Source of the DNA: Anaerolineales bacterium
Lineage (GTDB): Bacteria; Chloroflexota; Anaerolineae; Anaerolineales; UBA11858
DNA length: 49,034 bases
Direction of reading: 5' to 3'
NCBI GenBank assembly: GCA_024763275.1
Contig: JANTFT010000015.1
Span: 1-49,034 of the forward strand
Shown piece by piece: positions 41,289 through 49,034 of the stretch (its first letter is position 1; each line of letters begins with the position of its first letter). Under the pieces are notes generated by a model. It did not search any database and was not told where the DNA came from. It saw only the letters and a program-made list of their open reading frames with translations. Made by a program: the position numbers and the translations under genes.

Positions 41289-42645
41289 AGGCACTCCAGG
41301 CTTGATGAAACGCTTTAATGAAATCCGCATCCGATTCCGGAAATACAGTCCGGGGATCGAAAAGCAGCTGATCGTCCTCCACCCGGCCGATCACAGCCGG
41401 AGCATTAACCCGGAGAATCTCCTGGAGCTTGTTGGGGTGATCCACATCCACGGCCAGATTCCAGGTGGGCAGTGTTTCCCCGGGAAGGGAACCCCCGCCA
41501 ACCATTGAATTCCCTTCCACCACCCGGCCACGCTGGATGTTCCGCTGCCAACTCTGAGCCCTGACCTTGAGATCGTTAGCATCCGCTGAGATCATGCGCC
41601 AGACCGGGATCTCGGAGAGAGCATCTTCCTTGAGATAATGATCCAGGGTAGCGCTCAGAGCTGCCAGGGCCATTTTGTCAGCCCGGATCGCTCGCGCCAA
41701 AGGATGCACCTTAAGCTGGTCGATCAGGTCCTTCCTGCCCAGGATGACACCTGCCTGGGGACCTCCCAGCAGCTTGTCACCGGAAAAGCACACCAGGTCA
41801 GCCCCGGCCGCCAGAGATTCCTGGACCATGGGTTCATGCTTTAGGCCAAAGGGGGCGGTGTCCAGTAAAGCTCCGGAACCCAGGTCGTCAAAGAACCACA
41901 GACCGGCCTGGTGAGCGCTGGCTGCGATCTCCTCTATTTCTGGTTCGCTGGTAAAGCCTACAATGGCATAATTGGAAGTATGTGCTCTCATCACTGCTGC
42001 GGTTTCCGGGCTGTAGGCTCTTTTATAATCGAAAAGGTGGACCTTATTGGTGGTCCCGACCTCCACAAGCTCCGTCCCGGAATGGCGCAGGACCTCCGGG
42101 ATCCGGAACCCGCCCCCAATTTCTACCAGCTGGGAGCGGCTGATGATCACCTTTTTCCCTCGCGTTAACACTGTCAGGACCAATAAGACAGCTGAGGCGT
42201 TATTGTTGACCACCAGAGCCGATTCCACCCCAAGCAGCTGGCGGAACAGAGATTCAGCATGAATCAGGCGCGAACCCCTTCCCCCGGAGGCAAGGTCAAA
42301 CTCCAGGGTGGAGTATTTCCCTCCAACCTCCTGGACTGCCCGCAGCGCAGCGTTGCTCAAAGGAGCCCTTCCCAGATTGGTATGGATAATTACACCGGTA
42401 GCATTGATGACCGGAAATAAAGTTGGACTGAGGTTCCGTTCCAATTCAGCAGAGGTCATTTCCAGGATCCCCTCTATACTCGGAACATCCCCTTTCCCTT
42501 CCAGAAAGGCCTTCCTGATTCGTTCGAGGGTCTCCCGGACAGCCGTGAGTGTGGGCTGTCGCCCATAGCGTTCTTCCAGGTCTTTGGCCCGGGGGTCTTT
42601 TAATATCCGGTCTACTGAAGGCAATTTACTGAGATCACTCATCAT
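41278..42645 (-). CDS. selA: L-seryl-tRNA(Sec) selenium transferase
   Basis: A 455-residue PLP enzyme that converts seryl-tRNA(Sec) to selenocysteinyl-tRNA(Sec) using selenophosphate. The PLP lysine is K291 in S-G-D-K-L-L-G-G-P-Q-A-G, and the N-terminal segment L-P-S-V-D-R-I-L is typical. Other parts include N-A-T-G-V-I-I-H-T-N-L-G-R-A-P-L-S and G-G-R-G-S-R. Its presence implies a selenocysteine system, but selB, selD and selC are not in the window. The start is the ATG at 42645 (next ATG three bases later); a TTG ten codons upstream is less likely. Confidence 0.96.
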   Translation of the reverse strand: MMSDLSKLPSVDRILKDPRAKDLEERYGRQPTLTAVRETLERIRKAFLEGKGDVPSIEGILEMTSAELERNLSPTLFPVINATGVIIHTNLGRAPLSNAALRAVQEVGGKYSTLEFDLASGGRGSRLIHAESLFRQLLGVESALVVNNNASAVLLVLTVLTRGKKVIISRSQLVEIGGGFRIPEVLRHSGTELVEVGTTNKVHLFDYKRAYSPETAAVMRAHTSNYAIVGFTSEPEIEEIAASAHQAGLWFFDDLGSGALLDTAPFGLKHEPMVQESLAAGADLVCFSGDKLLGGPQAGVILGRKDLIDQLKVHPLARAIRADKMALAALSATLDHYLKEDALSEIPVWRMISADANDLKVRAQSWQRNIQRGRVVEGNSMVGGGSLPGETLPTWNLAVDVDHPNKLQEILRVNAPAVIGRVEDDQLLFDPRTVFPESDADFIKAFHQAWSAYEK

Positions 42646-42690
42646 AGAAGTACTCTTCAACCCTGCTGCGTCCAATTACAGGCAAAATCA

Positions 42691-43086
42691 TCATTCCGGG
42701 TGCCATTCACTCCGGTTGCGGAGCCGCAGGAGCAGCTCGATCAACAACAAACCAACAGCCAGGATCAAAGCTAATCCAAAACTCAGCACCTGACCTTTAT
42801 TGAGCCAGATTAATATCCCGGCATAGATACCGATCATGGTAGCTTCCCGGACGACAATCTCAAAGGTTGCCTGCCCAAATGGTTGAATGACCCGGTTCAG
42901 ATATGCAACCACCGGGATCAGAGAACCGGTCAGTGCAAAGACCACACAAACATAGAACAGCCAGCGGTTTCCCAGATCAGGGACTGTCTGGGTCATCAAA
43001 TAGATCAAACCAAACCACCCTGGCAGGGCCAGTATTAAGGTGATAGGGAGCACCGTCCGGAAGCGGAGAGAATCTTTATCTTCCAT
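42691..43086 (-). CDS. Small four-TM membrane protein
   Basis: A 131-residue integral membrane protein with about four hydrophobic segments (roughly 13-33, 41-62, 83-96 and 101-122) and a charged C-terminus R-L-R-N-R-S-E-W-H. No known motif is visible and I do not recognise the family. It lies 45 bases upstream of selA on the same strand and may head that operon. Its own ribosome binding site is weak. Confidence 0.7.
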   Translation of the reverse strand: MEDKDSLRFRTVLPITLILALPGWFGLIYLMTQTVPDLGNRWLFYVCVVFALTGSLIPVVAYLNRVIQPFGQATFEIVVREATMIGIYAGILIWLNKGQVLSFGLALILAVGLLLIELLLRLRNRSEWHPE

Positions 43087-43653
43087 GTCTCAAATTCTAA
43101 CATAGAGTTATCTGCTTCTGGGGATAGTGGTATAGCCTCGAACTTTCCTCTCCGGATCGGGGAGGAAAGCAGGGAATGGATGCAAACCAGTATTTCAGAT
43201 GTATGATTGAAACCTTAAAAAATTAGAATGGAGCCAGTTAAGGGCTAAGATTCAAGTTTGTGAATGAAAATACTCCTGGCCCAGTCCGCAAATAATCTGA
43301 AATATTTAAGATTCAAACCAAACGCGTTGAAAACACCCCCATCTGTAGGGGGTGTCATGGAGTATATCCCCAAAACCTAGGACTAATAATACTGTGGTAG
43401 GGTTTAGTATTTAATTTCAACAAAATATTAATTTCTTAAGATTATTTACCTTAATAAATCGATTTTTTTTAGGGGGCGGGATTGCTGGACATTGATCCAT
43501 CCGCTAAAATTAAGCCTGAAGCGTTCCCCCATTCAGGGATTTTATTTAGTAAGAAAATACGTATTTAGAGCACTGCTGACAGGAGTTTCCCACAGGGGAG
43601 AAACCAGCATAAGAGGGGCCCTCAGTTCAGCCAGAGGTGAGGAGGTTCTGTTA
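43087..43653. other. Region upstream of dnaA: AT-rich stretch and hairpins
   Basis: About 570 bases without a convincing gene. It holds a strong hairpin (43143-43169, 12-bp stem with one G-T wobble, loop GAT), a second perfect eight-bp hairpin ACACCCCC / GGGGGTGT (43333-43355), and an AT-rich stretch from about 43383 to 43475. Only imperfect DnaA-box-like sequences are seen (for example TTTCCCACA around 43586, two mismatches to TTATCCACA). A dnaA promoter is listed separately. It could contain oriC or only regulatory DNA; I cannot show an origin. Confidence 0.5.
43482..43510 (+). promoter_or_regulatory. Putative dnaA promoter
   Basis: TTGCTG (43482-43487) and TAAAAT (43505-43510) with a 17-base spacer, giving a start site near 43517 and a leader of about 137 bases. 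It lies just downstream of the AT-rich stretch. Confidence 0.5.
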
Positions 43654-45015
43654 ATGGAAGGAGAGCAAGCTTGGCAAGCTGCCTTGGGACAGCTTCAACT
43701 GGAAATGCCCAAAGCCGCCTTTGATACCTGGGTCCGCGACGCGGAATTGATTTCGGTATCCGATGGTGATTTCGAGATCGGTGTCCACAACGCTTATGCT
43801 CGCGACTGGCTTGACAGTCGATTGAAAAGCACCATCATCAAGCTGCTAGCCGGAACCATAAACCGTCCGGTAGACGTCAATTTTGTGGTTAAGAATGGTT
43901 CCAAGAAGACCGCTCCCCCTGCAGAAGCGGTTTCCCAGGAGGAAAAGTCCTCCCCGGTTTACAGAACAGGGACTACCTCCTCCCAGCGGGTATCTATCAA
44001 CTTCCGCTATAACTTTGACAATTTTGTGGTGGGCCCCAGCAACCGGCTGGCCCATGCCGCCTCCCTTGCCGTGGCTGAAAAACCCGCCCAAACCTACAAC
44101 CCGCTTTTCCTATACGGTGGTGTTGGGCTGGGTAAAACCCATTTGCTCCACGCGATCGGAAATGTCTGCCAGGCCCAAGACCTTGAAGTCCTGTACGTGT
44201 CCTCGGAGGAGTTCACCAACGACCTGATCACAGCCATCCGGGGCCATACCACCCAGGCATTCCGGGAGAAATACCGCCGGATCGATGTGCTGCTGATCGA
44301 TGATATCCAATTTATCGCCGGTAAGGAATCTACCCAGGAAGAATTTTTCCACACATTTAATACCCTGCATGGCCAGAACAAACAGATCGTGATGACCTCA
44401 GACCGCCCCCCGCGCGCCATGGTCACCCTGGAAGAGCGCCTGCGTTCCAGATTTGAATGGGGACTGGCGGCGGATATCCAACCCCCTGATTTTGAAACCC
44501 GGGTAGCCATCCTGCAATCAAAAGCGGAGCGCATGGGTTACTCTCTGCCTGACACGATCCTGGAAGACATCGCCCAGCGCTTCCAGACCAACATCCGTGA
44601 ACTGGAAGGAGCAATGACCCGTTTGATGGCCTACGCCGATCTGAGAGGTATGGTGCTGGACGAAAAATTGGTCGAATATGCCTTGGCAGATTTAATGCCG
44701 GAAACCCGGGAAATCGAGCCTGATCAGATTCTGCGCACTATTGCCCAGGAATACGGGGTTACACTGGATGATCTGCTCAGCCAGAGCCGCAGTCAGCGGG
44801 TGGCTTTCCCCCGCCAGGTTGCGATGTACATGCTTCGGGAGGAAAGCGAACTGTCACTCCCCAAGATTGGGGAAATTCTAGGCGGTAGGGACCATACCAC
44901 GATCATGTACGGGCACGAGAAAATCGCTGATCTGCTGGAGCGGGACAAGAACCTGCGCCGGAAATTAGTCAATATCCAGGAGATTCTTTACTCTCCAGTC
45001 AGTGTACCTATGTAA
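43654..45015 (+). CDS. dnaA: Chromosomal replication initiator protein DnaA
   Basis: A 453-residue DnaA in four domains: domain I (about 1-80, W-Q-A-A-L-G-Q-L near the start), a short linker, the AAA+ domain (about 115-325) with Walker A G-G-V-G-L-G-K-T (155-162) and Walker B L-L-I-D-D-I-Q-F, and the DNA-binding domain IV with the signature G-G-R-D-H-T-T-I-M-Y-G-H-E. The open frame runs 54 codons further upstream, but the ATG at 43654 has a GGAGG site and matches the family start. dnaN and recF, usual neighbours, are absent; dnaA ends in a terminator facing a convergent AI-2E permease gene. Confidence 0.98.
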   Translation: MEGEQAWQAALGQLQLEMPKAAFDTWVRDAELISVSDGDFEIGVHNAYARDWLDSRLKSTIIKLLAGTINRPVDVNFVVKNGSKKTAPPAEAVSQEEKSSPVYRTGTTSSQRVSINFRYNFDNFVVGPSNRLAHAASLAVAEKPAQTYNPLFLYGGVGLGKTHLLHAIGNVCQAQDLEVLYVSSEEFTNDLITAIRGHTTQAFREKYRRIDVLLIDDIQFIAGKESTQEEFFHTFNTLHGQNKQIVMTSDRPPRAMVTLEERLRSRFEWGLAADIQPPDFETRVAILQSKAERMGYSLPDTILEDIAQRFQTNIRELEGAMTRLMAYADLRGMVLDEKLVEYALADLMPETREIEPDQILRTIAQEYGVTLDDLLSQSRSQRVAFPRQVAMYMLREESELSLPKIGEILGGRDHTTIMYGHEKIADLLERDKNLRRKLVNIQEILYSPVSVPM

Positions 45016-45033
45016 TGCAGTAGCACTGAAACT

Positions 45034-45066
45034 AAAACACCTGCTGAAGAGATCAGCAGGTGTTTT
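45034..45066. terminator. Bidirectional terminator between dnaA and the AI-2E permease gene
   Basis: A perfect 13-bp stem AAAACACCTGCTG / CAGCAGGTGTTTT with a seven-base loop. The A-run and T-run on either side make it usable for both convergent genes. It ends four bases before the permease stop codon. Confidence 0.9.
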
Positions 45067-45070
45067 CTGT

Positions 45071-46276
45071 TTAATCCAGACCACCTTTTTTCCTTTCCCG
45101 TACCCTCTTAAGCCACTCTTTCAGCTGCCGGATCCAGCGGTACCAGGGAAATTCCACGGGTACCGCTTCCTCTTCGTCCTCAGGCCAGGGATCAAGATCA
45201 AGCATCTTCCGCAGCACATACAATCCCACCGCCTTGGTTGTTGCCACGATAGGAGCAGCCAGAAAAATACCCACCAATCCGAATAGACTGGCCATGAACA
45301 GGGCAGCGACAAGGACCGCTGCGGGATGGATGTCCAGGGTACGCCCCAGAAAGCGGGGGGAAATGTAATTATCAAAGATGAAATTGATCACCAGAGCTAT
45401 ACCCAACACCAGGACAGAATACTGCCAGGGCTGCAGACCAAAATAATTACTTGATTGGAAAAAAGTCACCAACACCATGACGATGGCGGTTGTCCAAAGC
45501 CCCACATAGGGAATGAAGATCGCCAAGCCAGTCAGGGCCGCCAAAGCGATGGAAAAGCGCACCCCCAGGGCGGACAGCACGATCAAATAAACCACAAAAA
45601 CCATCATAAAGATGATGATCTGCCCCCGGAAGAAGGAATCCCAGATCTGTCTCAGCTGACGTCCCATACGGCGGATATCGTAACCATAGTGGGGTATTTG
45701 AGCGAGCTGGAATTCTCCCACCTGGCCACTTTCAGAAAGAATAAAATAAGCTATTAGCAGCACAAAGAAGATCCGGCCTATACTGACAGCGGCCCCGGTC
45801 GCTATCGAGCCCACAATCGACCCGGCCTGACCCAGCAAAGGCTGGATAGCTGCCAGGGCGCGATTAGCCAGATCGTTTAAATTAACCAGCTCGCCCACGT
45901 TGCCGTACTGCGCTAAAAAGGCTGAGAGATTGCCTGCCAGTTTTGGAAGGTCATTGGCGAATTCCTGCACTACCCGAACCAGACCAGCCAACTGCTGAGC
46001 AATTGCCAGCCCTGCGCCTGTCAGCAGTCCAAGCAGCAGAATCACCATTAACAGGAAAACCAGGGTCGAGGCCATTCGCCAGGACAGATTAGTTCTGCCA
46101 ACCAGCCAGTTGGCAACCGGTCGCAGCAGATAGGTGATGATAAATGCCAGAATCAGCAGGGAGACAATCGACCGGTAATATATCAATATCCCGGCAAAAA
46201 GAGCAACCAGGGAAAGCCCCACGACCAGCTTGGTTGTGGTAGTCCAGGTTGGAGAACCTTGCTCTTCAGCTGTCAT
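45071..46276 (-). CDS. AI-2E family transporter (PF01594-type permease)
   Basis: A 401-residue polytopic membrane protein with about eight TM segments and a charged cytoplasmic tail. The N-terminal L-L-I-L-A-F-I-I-T-Y-L-L-R-P, the middle F-R-G-Q-I-I-I-F and I-P-Y-V-G, and the C-terminal I-S-P-R-F-L-G-R-T-L-D-I-H-P are the usual family landmarks. Members have been linked to autoinducer-2 export or to Na+/H+ exchange, so the substrate here is open. It follows the sortase gene by 76 bases on the same strand and may be cotranscribed. Confidence 0.92.
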   Translation of the reverse strand: MTAEEQGSPTWTTTTKLVVGLSLVALFAGILIYYRSIVSLLILAFIITYLLRPVANWLVGRTNLSWRMASTLVFLLMVILLLGLLTGAGLAIAQQLAGLVRVVQEFANDLPKLAGNLSAFLAQYGNVGELVNLNDLANRALAAIQPLLGQAGSIVGSIATGAAVSIGRIFFVLLIAYFILSESGQVGEFQLAQIPHYGYDIRRMGRQLRQIWDSFFRGQIIIFMMVFVVYLIVLSALGVRFSIALAALTGLAIFIPYVGLWTTAIVMVLVTFFQSSNYFGLQPWQYSVLVLGIALVINFIFDNYISPRFLGRTLDIHPAAVLVAALFMASLFGLVGIFLAAPIVATTKAVGLYVLRKMLDLDPWPEDEEEAVPVEFPWYRWIRQLKEWLKRVRERKKGGLD

Positions 46277-46352
46277 CGAATAATTTTCCCCATAAACATC
46301 ATCTCTATCCCATCAGGGAAGCCGATAATCATTCCCTGCTTCTGTTAACCCC

Positions 46353-47264
46353 TCAGCCATCGATAAGCTTCGCGATCACGATAATGCGCTTGTTATCCAC
46401 CATGTAAGGGTAACAGGAAATCAGGGTGGTAATTGGCTCTCCGGTGGATTCAAGGTACTCGACCTGGTCCGGTTCCACGACCAGCACCCGTTTAACAGCG
46501 TAGGTGTAGCTCTGCCTGGCCGAAAAGAGAATCACCAGGTCTCCTTCCTCAAGCTGATCCAGGTTCCGGAAGATTTCCCCGTGAATATCGTTATGGGCTG
46601 ACAGAACCACGTTGCCGGTCTCCCCAGGATTGGCAGAGAAAATATTATGCCCCACGCCTTTTTTCAGCTGCTCCGGCCCATCACCCTCCACAACAGGCAC
46701 ATCCTGCCCGATTTTGGGAATCTGCAGTCTGATAGCATGATTTGGCCCTGGTGTGGGGACAGGTATCTCCCAGTATGATTGAACGACCGGCCTTAGATGA
46801 GAAGGGATTTCCTCGATATTGGGTTTGCTCCCTCCGGGGGAGTTAGGGGGTGTATGACCTCCAGGGAGGACAACTGCCCTGATAAGGGGTGTTGGAGTCA
46901 AAGTTGGCTGCTCCAGGGCCAGGGCAACTTCCCTGTTCAGCTGCTGCAGGATGTCCAGGCCGTTGAACAGCACAAAGAACAGCCCGATGACGGCCAGGAT
47001 CTCCACTGCCAGCAGAAATCCATCAACCACGCGTTTGTTTCTCTGCTTGCTCTCCTCGACCGGGTCGGGAGGACCCTCGCCAGGGGGATATGATGTGCGC
47101 AGATCCTCCCAGCTGGTTTCCCCTTCATCAGAAACCAGTTTGACTACCCGGCCGGTCTCGCGGAAGCGGTCAATGCGCTCTTGCCTGCCCGCGCGCTGTT
47201 TCTCAATCAACAGGCGGCGCAGTTCGTTGACGCTTAATTCCCGGGGGTCCCTTTTTCTTACCAC
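46353..47264 (-). CDS. Sortase (class uncertain)
   Basis: A 303-residue membrane-bound transpeptidase-type protein. A basic, Arg/Lys-rich cytoplasmic region (1-78) leads into a TM anchor at about 79-101, a Pro-rich linker (about 120-175) and the sortase beta-barrel. The catalytic triad is H224 in L-S-A-H-N-D, C284 in T-T-L-I-S-C-Y-P and R293 in N-K-R-I-I-V. The TLxxC sequence resembles class D/E enzymes. No obvious substrate with a sorting signal is encoded in the window. The start is GTG at 47264, only six bases after a perfect -10 box, suggesting a leaderless message. Confidence 0.9.
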   Translation of the reverse strand: MVRKRDPRELSVNELRRLLIEKQRAGRQERIDRFRETGRVVKLVSDEGETSWEDLRTSYPPGEGPPDPVEESKQRNKRVVDGFLLAVEILAVIGLFFVLFNGLDILQQLNREVALALEQPTLTPTPLIRAVVLPGGHTPPNSPGGSKPNIEEIPSHLRPVVQSYWEIPVPTPGPNHAIRLQIPKIGQDVPVVEGDGPEQLKKGVGHNIFSANPGETGNVVLSAHNDIHGEIFRNLDQLEEGDLVILFSARQSYTYAVKRVLVVEPDQVEYLESTGEPITTLISCYPYMVDNKRIIVIAKLIDG

Positions 47265-47595
47265 TCCCTGATTATAATCTGGCTTAACACAGATGCCAAG
47301 TCAGGGAAACTCCCTCTGTCCCCAGGGCGTTTCTGCTTCAAAGTGCCAATCTACCGAGCTACACCCTGGTGATAATGGAGAACCTCACCCCGGGATTACC
47401 CCACTTCTGGCGAGAAGGTTGGACAGCTTCCCTGACCTCTCCAACCTGACCCTTGCGGTTTGCGGATCGCTGATCTCATGCTAGAATCAAATGCCAGGAA
47501 GTTAACTCACTCTGATGTTGATCTCCTGGTTTGTTGAAAAAAACAGTTATATTTCTGAAGATCCATTGTTTACTCAAGGATCCCGGGGAGGTAAC
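47265..47595. other. Sortase-DUF6125 intergenic region
   Basis: About 330 bases without a gene. It holds the sortase promoter, a short AGGGA-AAC-TCCCT hairpin (47304-47316), and a minus-strand stretch that resembles a tRNA D-arm (TAGCTCGGTAGA, about 47352-47363) but lacks a T-arm. I found no convincing promoter for the downstream plus-strand gene. Confidence 0.4.
47271..47299 (-). promoter_or_regulatory. Promoter of the sortase gene, apparently leaderless
   Basis: Minus-strand TTGGCA (47299-47294) and a perfect TATAAT (47276-47271) with a 17-base spacer, five and six matches to consensus. The predicted start site falls on the GTG start codon at 47264 itself, after a six-base CAGGGA gap. Confidence 0.7.
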
Positions 47596-48144
47596 ATGCC
47601 GGACCGCGAACTGCTCTATTCAATGTCCAAAGAAACCCTGATCGACATGCTGGAAGACCAGGCCAAGAACTGGCTGGCCCATGATGGCCTCTGGTTTCAG
47701 GCTGTGGAGCGGCACTTTGGCCTGGAAAAAGCCATTGAGCTGGATAAGGAAGCCTGGATCAGTTTTACCCAGATCGAAGCCAAGAGGATCATGCGCCGGC
47801 AGGGAATCGAATCCGGTGGCGGGTTGACCGCTCTCAAAAAAGCGCTCCAGCTGAGATTGTATTCCCGCATCAACGAACAATCCTTGATCGAAATCGACTC
47901 CACCCACCTGCGCTTTGAGATGAACGATTGTCGGGTGCAGAGCGCCCGCAAACGCAGAGGTCTGGACGATTTTCCCTGCAAGCCAGTAGGGATCGCCGAA
48001 TATGCCTATTTTGCTCACACAATAGATCCACGCATCCGCACAGAAGTGATCAGCTGTCCACCTGACCCCCATCCAGAGGGCTACTACTGCGCCTGGCAGT
48101 TCACCCTGGAAGAACATCCAATCCCCGTTGAAGAACTGCCCTGA
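47596..48144 (+). CDS. DUF6125-like protein
   Basis: A 182-residue soluble protein starting MPDRELLYSMSKETLIDMLE. The segment K-N-W-L-A-H-D-G-L-W-F-Q-A-V-E (about 24-38) followed by a helical region fits the DUF6125 family, and the C-terminal half has several cysteines and histidines (C110, C123, C153, H157, C164 approximately) that could bind a metal or cofactor. The open frame extends 27 codons upstream but the ATG at 47596 has a GGGAGG site. Function is unknown. It ends before a strong terminator. Confidence 0.75.
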   Translation: MPDRELLYSMSKETLIDMLEDQAKNWLAHDGLWFQAVERHFGLEKAIELDKEAWISFTQIEAKRIMRRQGIESGGGLTALKKALQLRLYSRINEQSLIEIDSTHLRFEMNDCRVQSARKRRGLDDFPCKPVGIAEYAYFAHTIDPRIRTEVISCPPDPHPEGYYCAWQFTLEEHPIPVEELP

Positions 48145-48164
48145 GAGGTAGGACCCCCTGAATT

Positions 48165-48201
48165 AAAAAAAATCCTGAACTTGCTGTTCAGGATTTTTTT
48201 T
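48165..48201. terminator. Bidirectional intrinsic terminator
   Basis: A perfect eight-bp stem TCCTGAAC / GTTCAGGA with a five-base loop TTGCT, flanked by eight As on one side and eight Ts on the other. It serves the plus-strand DUF6125-like gene and the convergent UPF0316 gene. Confidence 0.93.
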
Positions 48202-48231
48202 GCTTCTATAAAAAGCGTATGTCAGGAGGTT

Positions 48232-48765
48232 TTACTTCGCCTGCCAGAATCCCCGCCTTACTGCAATAACATCCTCTTTAGTGATAAAGGCATTCTTGTC
48301 GATATCCAGGACCAGTTTCTCAAATTCAGGAACCTGGCTGCGTCGGATGCTGCTGGTGATCACCGAGACAGTTCCGTCCTTTCCTCTAGCCGGGATCTCA
48401 GTCACGGCATAATTATGCTTCCGCAGAGCATCAAGTATGGCTGCTCCCCATTTGGGGCTGATGACCCTCACCTCAGTAAAACCAATGGCTAATTTCCCCT
48501 CGATGAACATACCAACAACGTTGCCCGTGGCAAAACCGCCCGCGTACATCAGCACATTCACAAAGTTATTGATATCCGAAAGCACAAAAGCGAAGGTCAT
48601 CACCCAGATCACAGAGTTGAAAAATCCCAGCAGCCAGACCCAGATCTTATTGCTGCGCATGGTAAAGATCAAGCGCAGGGTATCCAGGCTGGTTGACACC
48701 ACCCGGACCAGGAAAATCAGCAGAGCGATCAACAGCGCTTGGGTAGTGAATTCAAAGCTAAACAT
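48232..48765 (-). CDS. UPF0316 family membrane protein (DUF5698/DUF2179)
   Basis: A 177-residue protein with three hydrophobic segments (about 8-30, 42-62 and 68-88) and a soluble C-terminal DUF2179 domain of about 80 residues. The segments R-V-V-S-T-S-L-D-T-L-R and Y-A-G-G-F-A-T-G-N-V-V-G-M are typical of UPF0316. The soluble domain is related to that of YitT, which also occurs in this window, so both may bind a similar ligand. The ATG has a GGGAGA site and lies 23 bases after the glgP-like stop. Confidence 0.9.
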   Translation of the reverse strand: MFSFEFTTQALLIALLIFLVRVVSTSLDTLRLIFTMRSNKIWVWLLGFFNSVIWVMTFAFVLSDINNFVNVLMYAGGFATGNVVGMFIEGKLAIGFTEVRVISPKWGAAILDALRKHNYAVTEIPARGKDGTVSVITSSIRRSQVPEFEKLVLDIDKNAFITKEDVIAVRRGFWQAK

Positions 48766-48788
48766 AGCTATCTCCCAGTGGAATCAGG

Positions 48789-49034
48789 CTATTTCTCCCT
48801 GTCCAGCAGTTCAAAGTACATCTCAGTGGCATAGGCCTTGACCATCCGACGCATGCTGAATTCCGGAGCCAGGGTGCGAATAGACTCTTTCATCCTGGCT
48901 ATCCATTCGAGCGGCAGGCCACCGGGGGTACGGTCATAATAGAGCGGTACGATCTCATTCTCAAGAGTATCATAGAGATTTTCCGCATCCATGTCATCCT
49001 GGAATTTGTGGTCCGGGTAACTTACATCTGCGCC
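48789..49034 (-). CDS. glgP: Alpha-glucan phosphorylase, C-terminal end (cut by window edge)
   Basis: The last 81 residues of a larger protein whose start lies beyond the window. The C-terminal sequence D-A-E-N-L-Y-D-T-L-E-N-E-I-V-P-L-Y-Y and S-I-R-T-L-A-P-E-F-S-M-R-R-M-V is characteristic of the alpha-glucan (glycogen/maltodextrin) phosphorylase family, which releases glucose-1-phosphate from alpha-1,4-glucans. The frame is open to base 49034. PLP-binding and active-site residues lie outside the window, so activity cannot be judged. Confidence 0.85.
   Translation of the reverse strand, partial: GADVSYPDHKFQDDMDAENLYDTLENEIVPLYYDRTPGGLPLEWIARMKESIRTLAPEFSMRRMVKAYATEMYFELLDREK

Noticed and set aside
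43383-43475. A possible replication origin with an AT-rich unwinding stretch
   Set aside because: No cluster of good DnaA boxes is visible and dnaN is not adjacent; I list the region but do not call oriC.
47336-47378. A tRNA-like segment on the minus strand with a D-arm-like sequence
   Set aside because: No T-arm sequence or acceptor pairing can be found, so I do not call a tRNA. A CCAGGG/CCCTGG stem encloses the region instead.

Overview
The window is about 49 kb of a dense, purely chromosomal bacterial region with mid-range GC. It most resembles Chloroflexota, probably class Anaerolineae. That placement is an inference from the mix of genes (Chloroflexota-like small families such as DUF3467 and DUF6125 relatives, a class-A PBP-like protein with an Ig-like tail, Thr/Pro-rich lipoprotein linkers, an SDR-type threonine dehydrogenase and lone core genes), not from a marker comparison. 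I see no phage, IS element, CRISPR array, rRNA or tRNA gene.

Layout. (1) 1-7310, minus strand: rpoB, then the str cluster rpsL-rpsG-fusA-tuf. rpoC is absent from its usual place between rpoB and rpsL, and the str cluster has its own consensus-like promoter. (2) 7461-8468: era, divergent from rpoB, with promoters that overlap in one AT-rich palindrome. (3) 8514-14527, minus: nadK, a B-box zinc-finger membrane protein, recN and a PBP1-like protein whose catalytic motifs are altered. (4) 14576-17546, minus: ssb with a DUF3467 gene, then purA with a lipoprotein. (5) 17698-21837, plus: SDR threonine dehydrogenase, a cyanophycinase-like protein with a CysRS-like tail, a beta-hydroxyacid dehydrogenase and a YitT protein. 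(6) 21911-25796: two ECF sigma/anti-sigma modules that converge on a shared terminator. The first carries a bactofilin-like membrane protein ending in a peripheral-subunit-binding-like domain. (7) 25868-33972, minus: rho, an LysM/M23 protein, a 64-residue protein, polA and a TPR protein. (8) 34308-37860, plus: prfA, prmC, the Sua5/TsaC gene and a DUF1189-like protein. (9) 37902-43086, minus: a small membrane protein, selA, a M24 peptidase, tsaD and a membrane-anchored nitroreductase. (10) 43654-45015: dnaA alone, with no dnaN beside it. (11) 45071-49034: AI-2E family permease, sortase, a DUF6125-like protein, UPF0316 and the 3' end of an alpha-glucan phosphorylase gene.

How the genes fit together. 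Much of the window serves translation and its quality control (S12, S7, EF-G, EF-Tu, RF1, PrmC, TsaC and TsaD for t6A, Era, SelA), transcription (RpoB, Rho, two ECF sigmas), and replication or repair (DnaA, PolA, RecN, SSB). The accessory interest lies in envelope functions: the sigma-controlled bactofilin-like protein, the degenerate PBP, the sortase, the M23 protein and the lipoprotein.

Regulatory calls are by eye from promoter-like hexamers, hairpins and ribosome binding sites. Several strong -10 elements sit close enough to start codons to suggest leaderless mRNAs.
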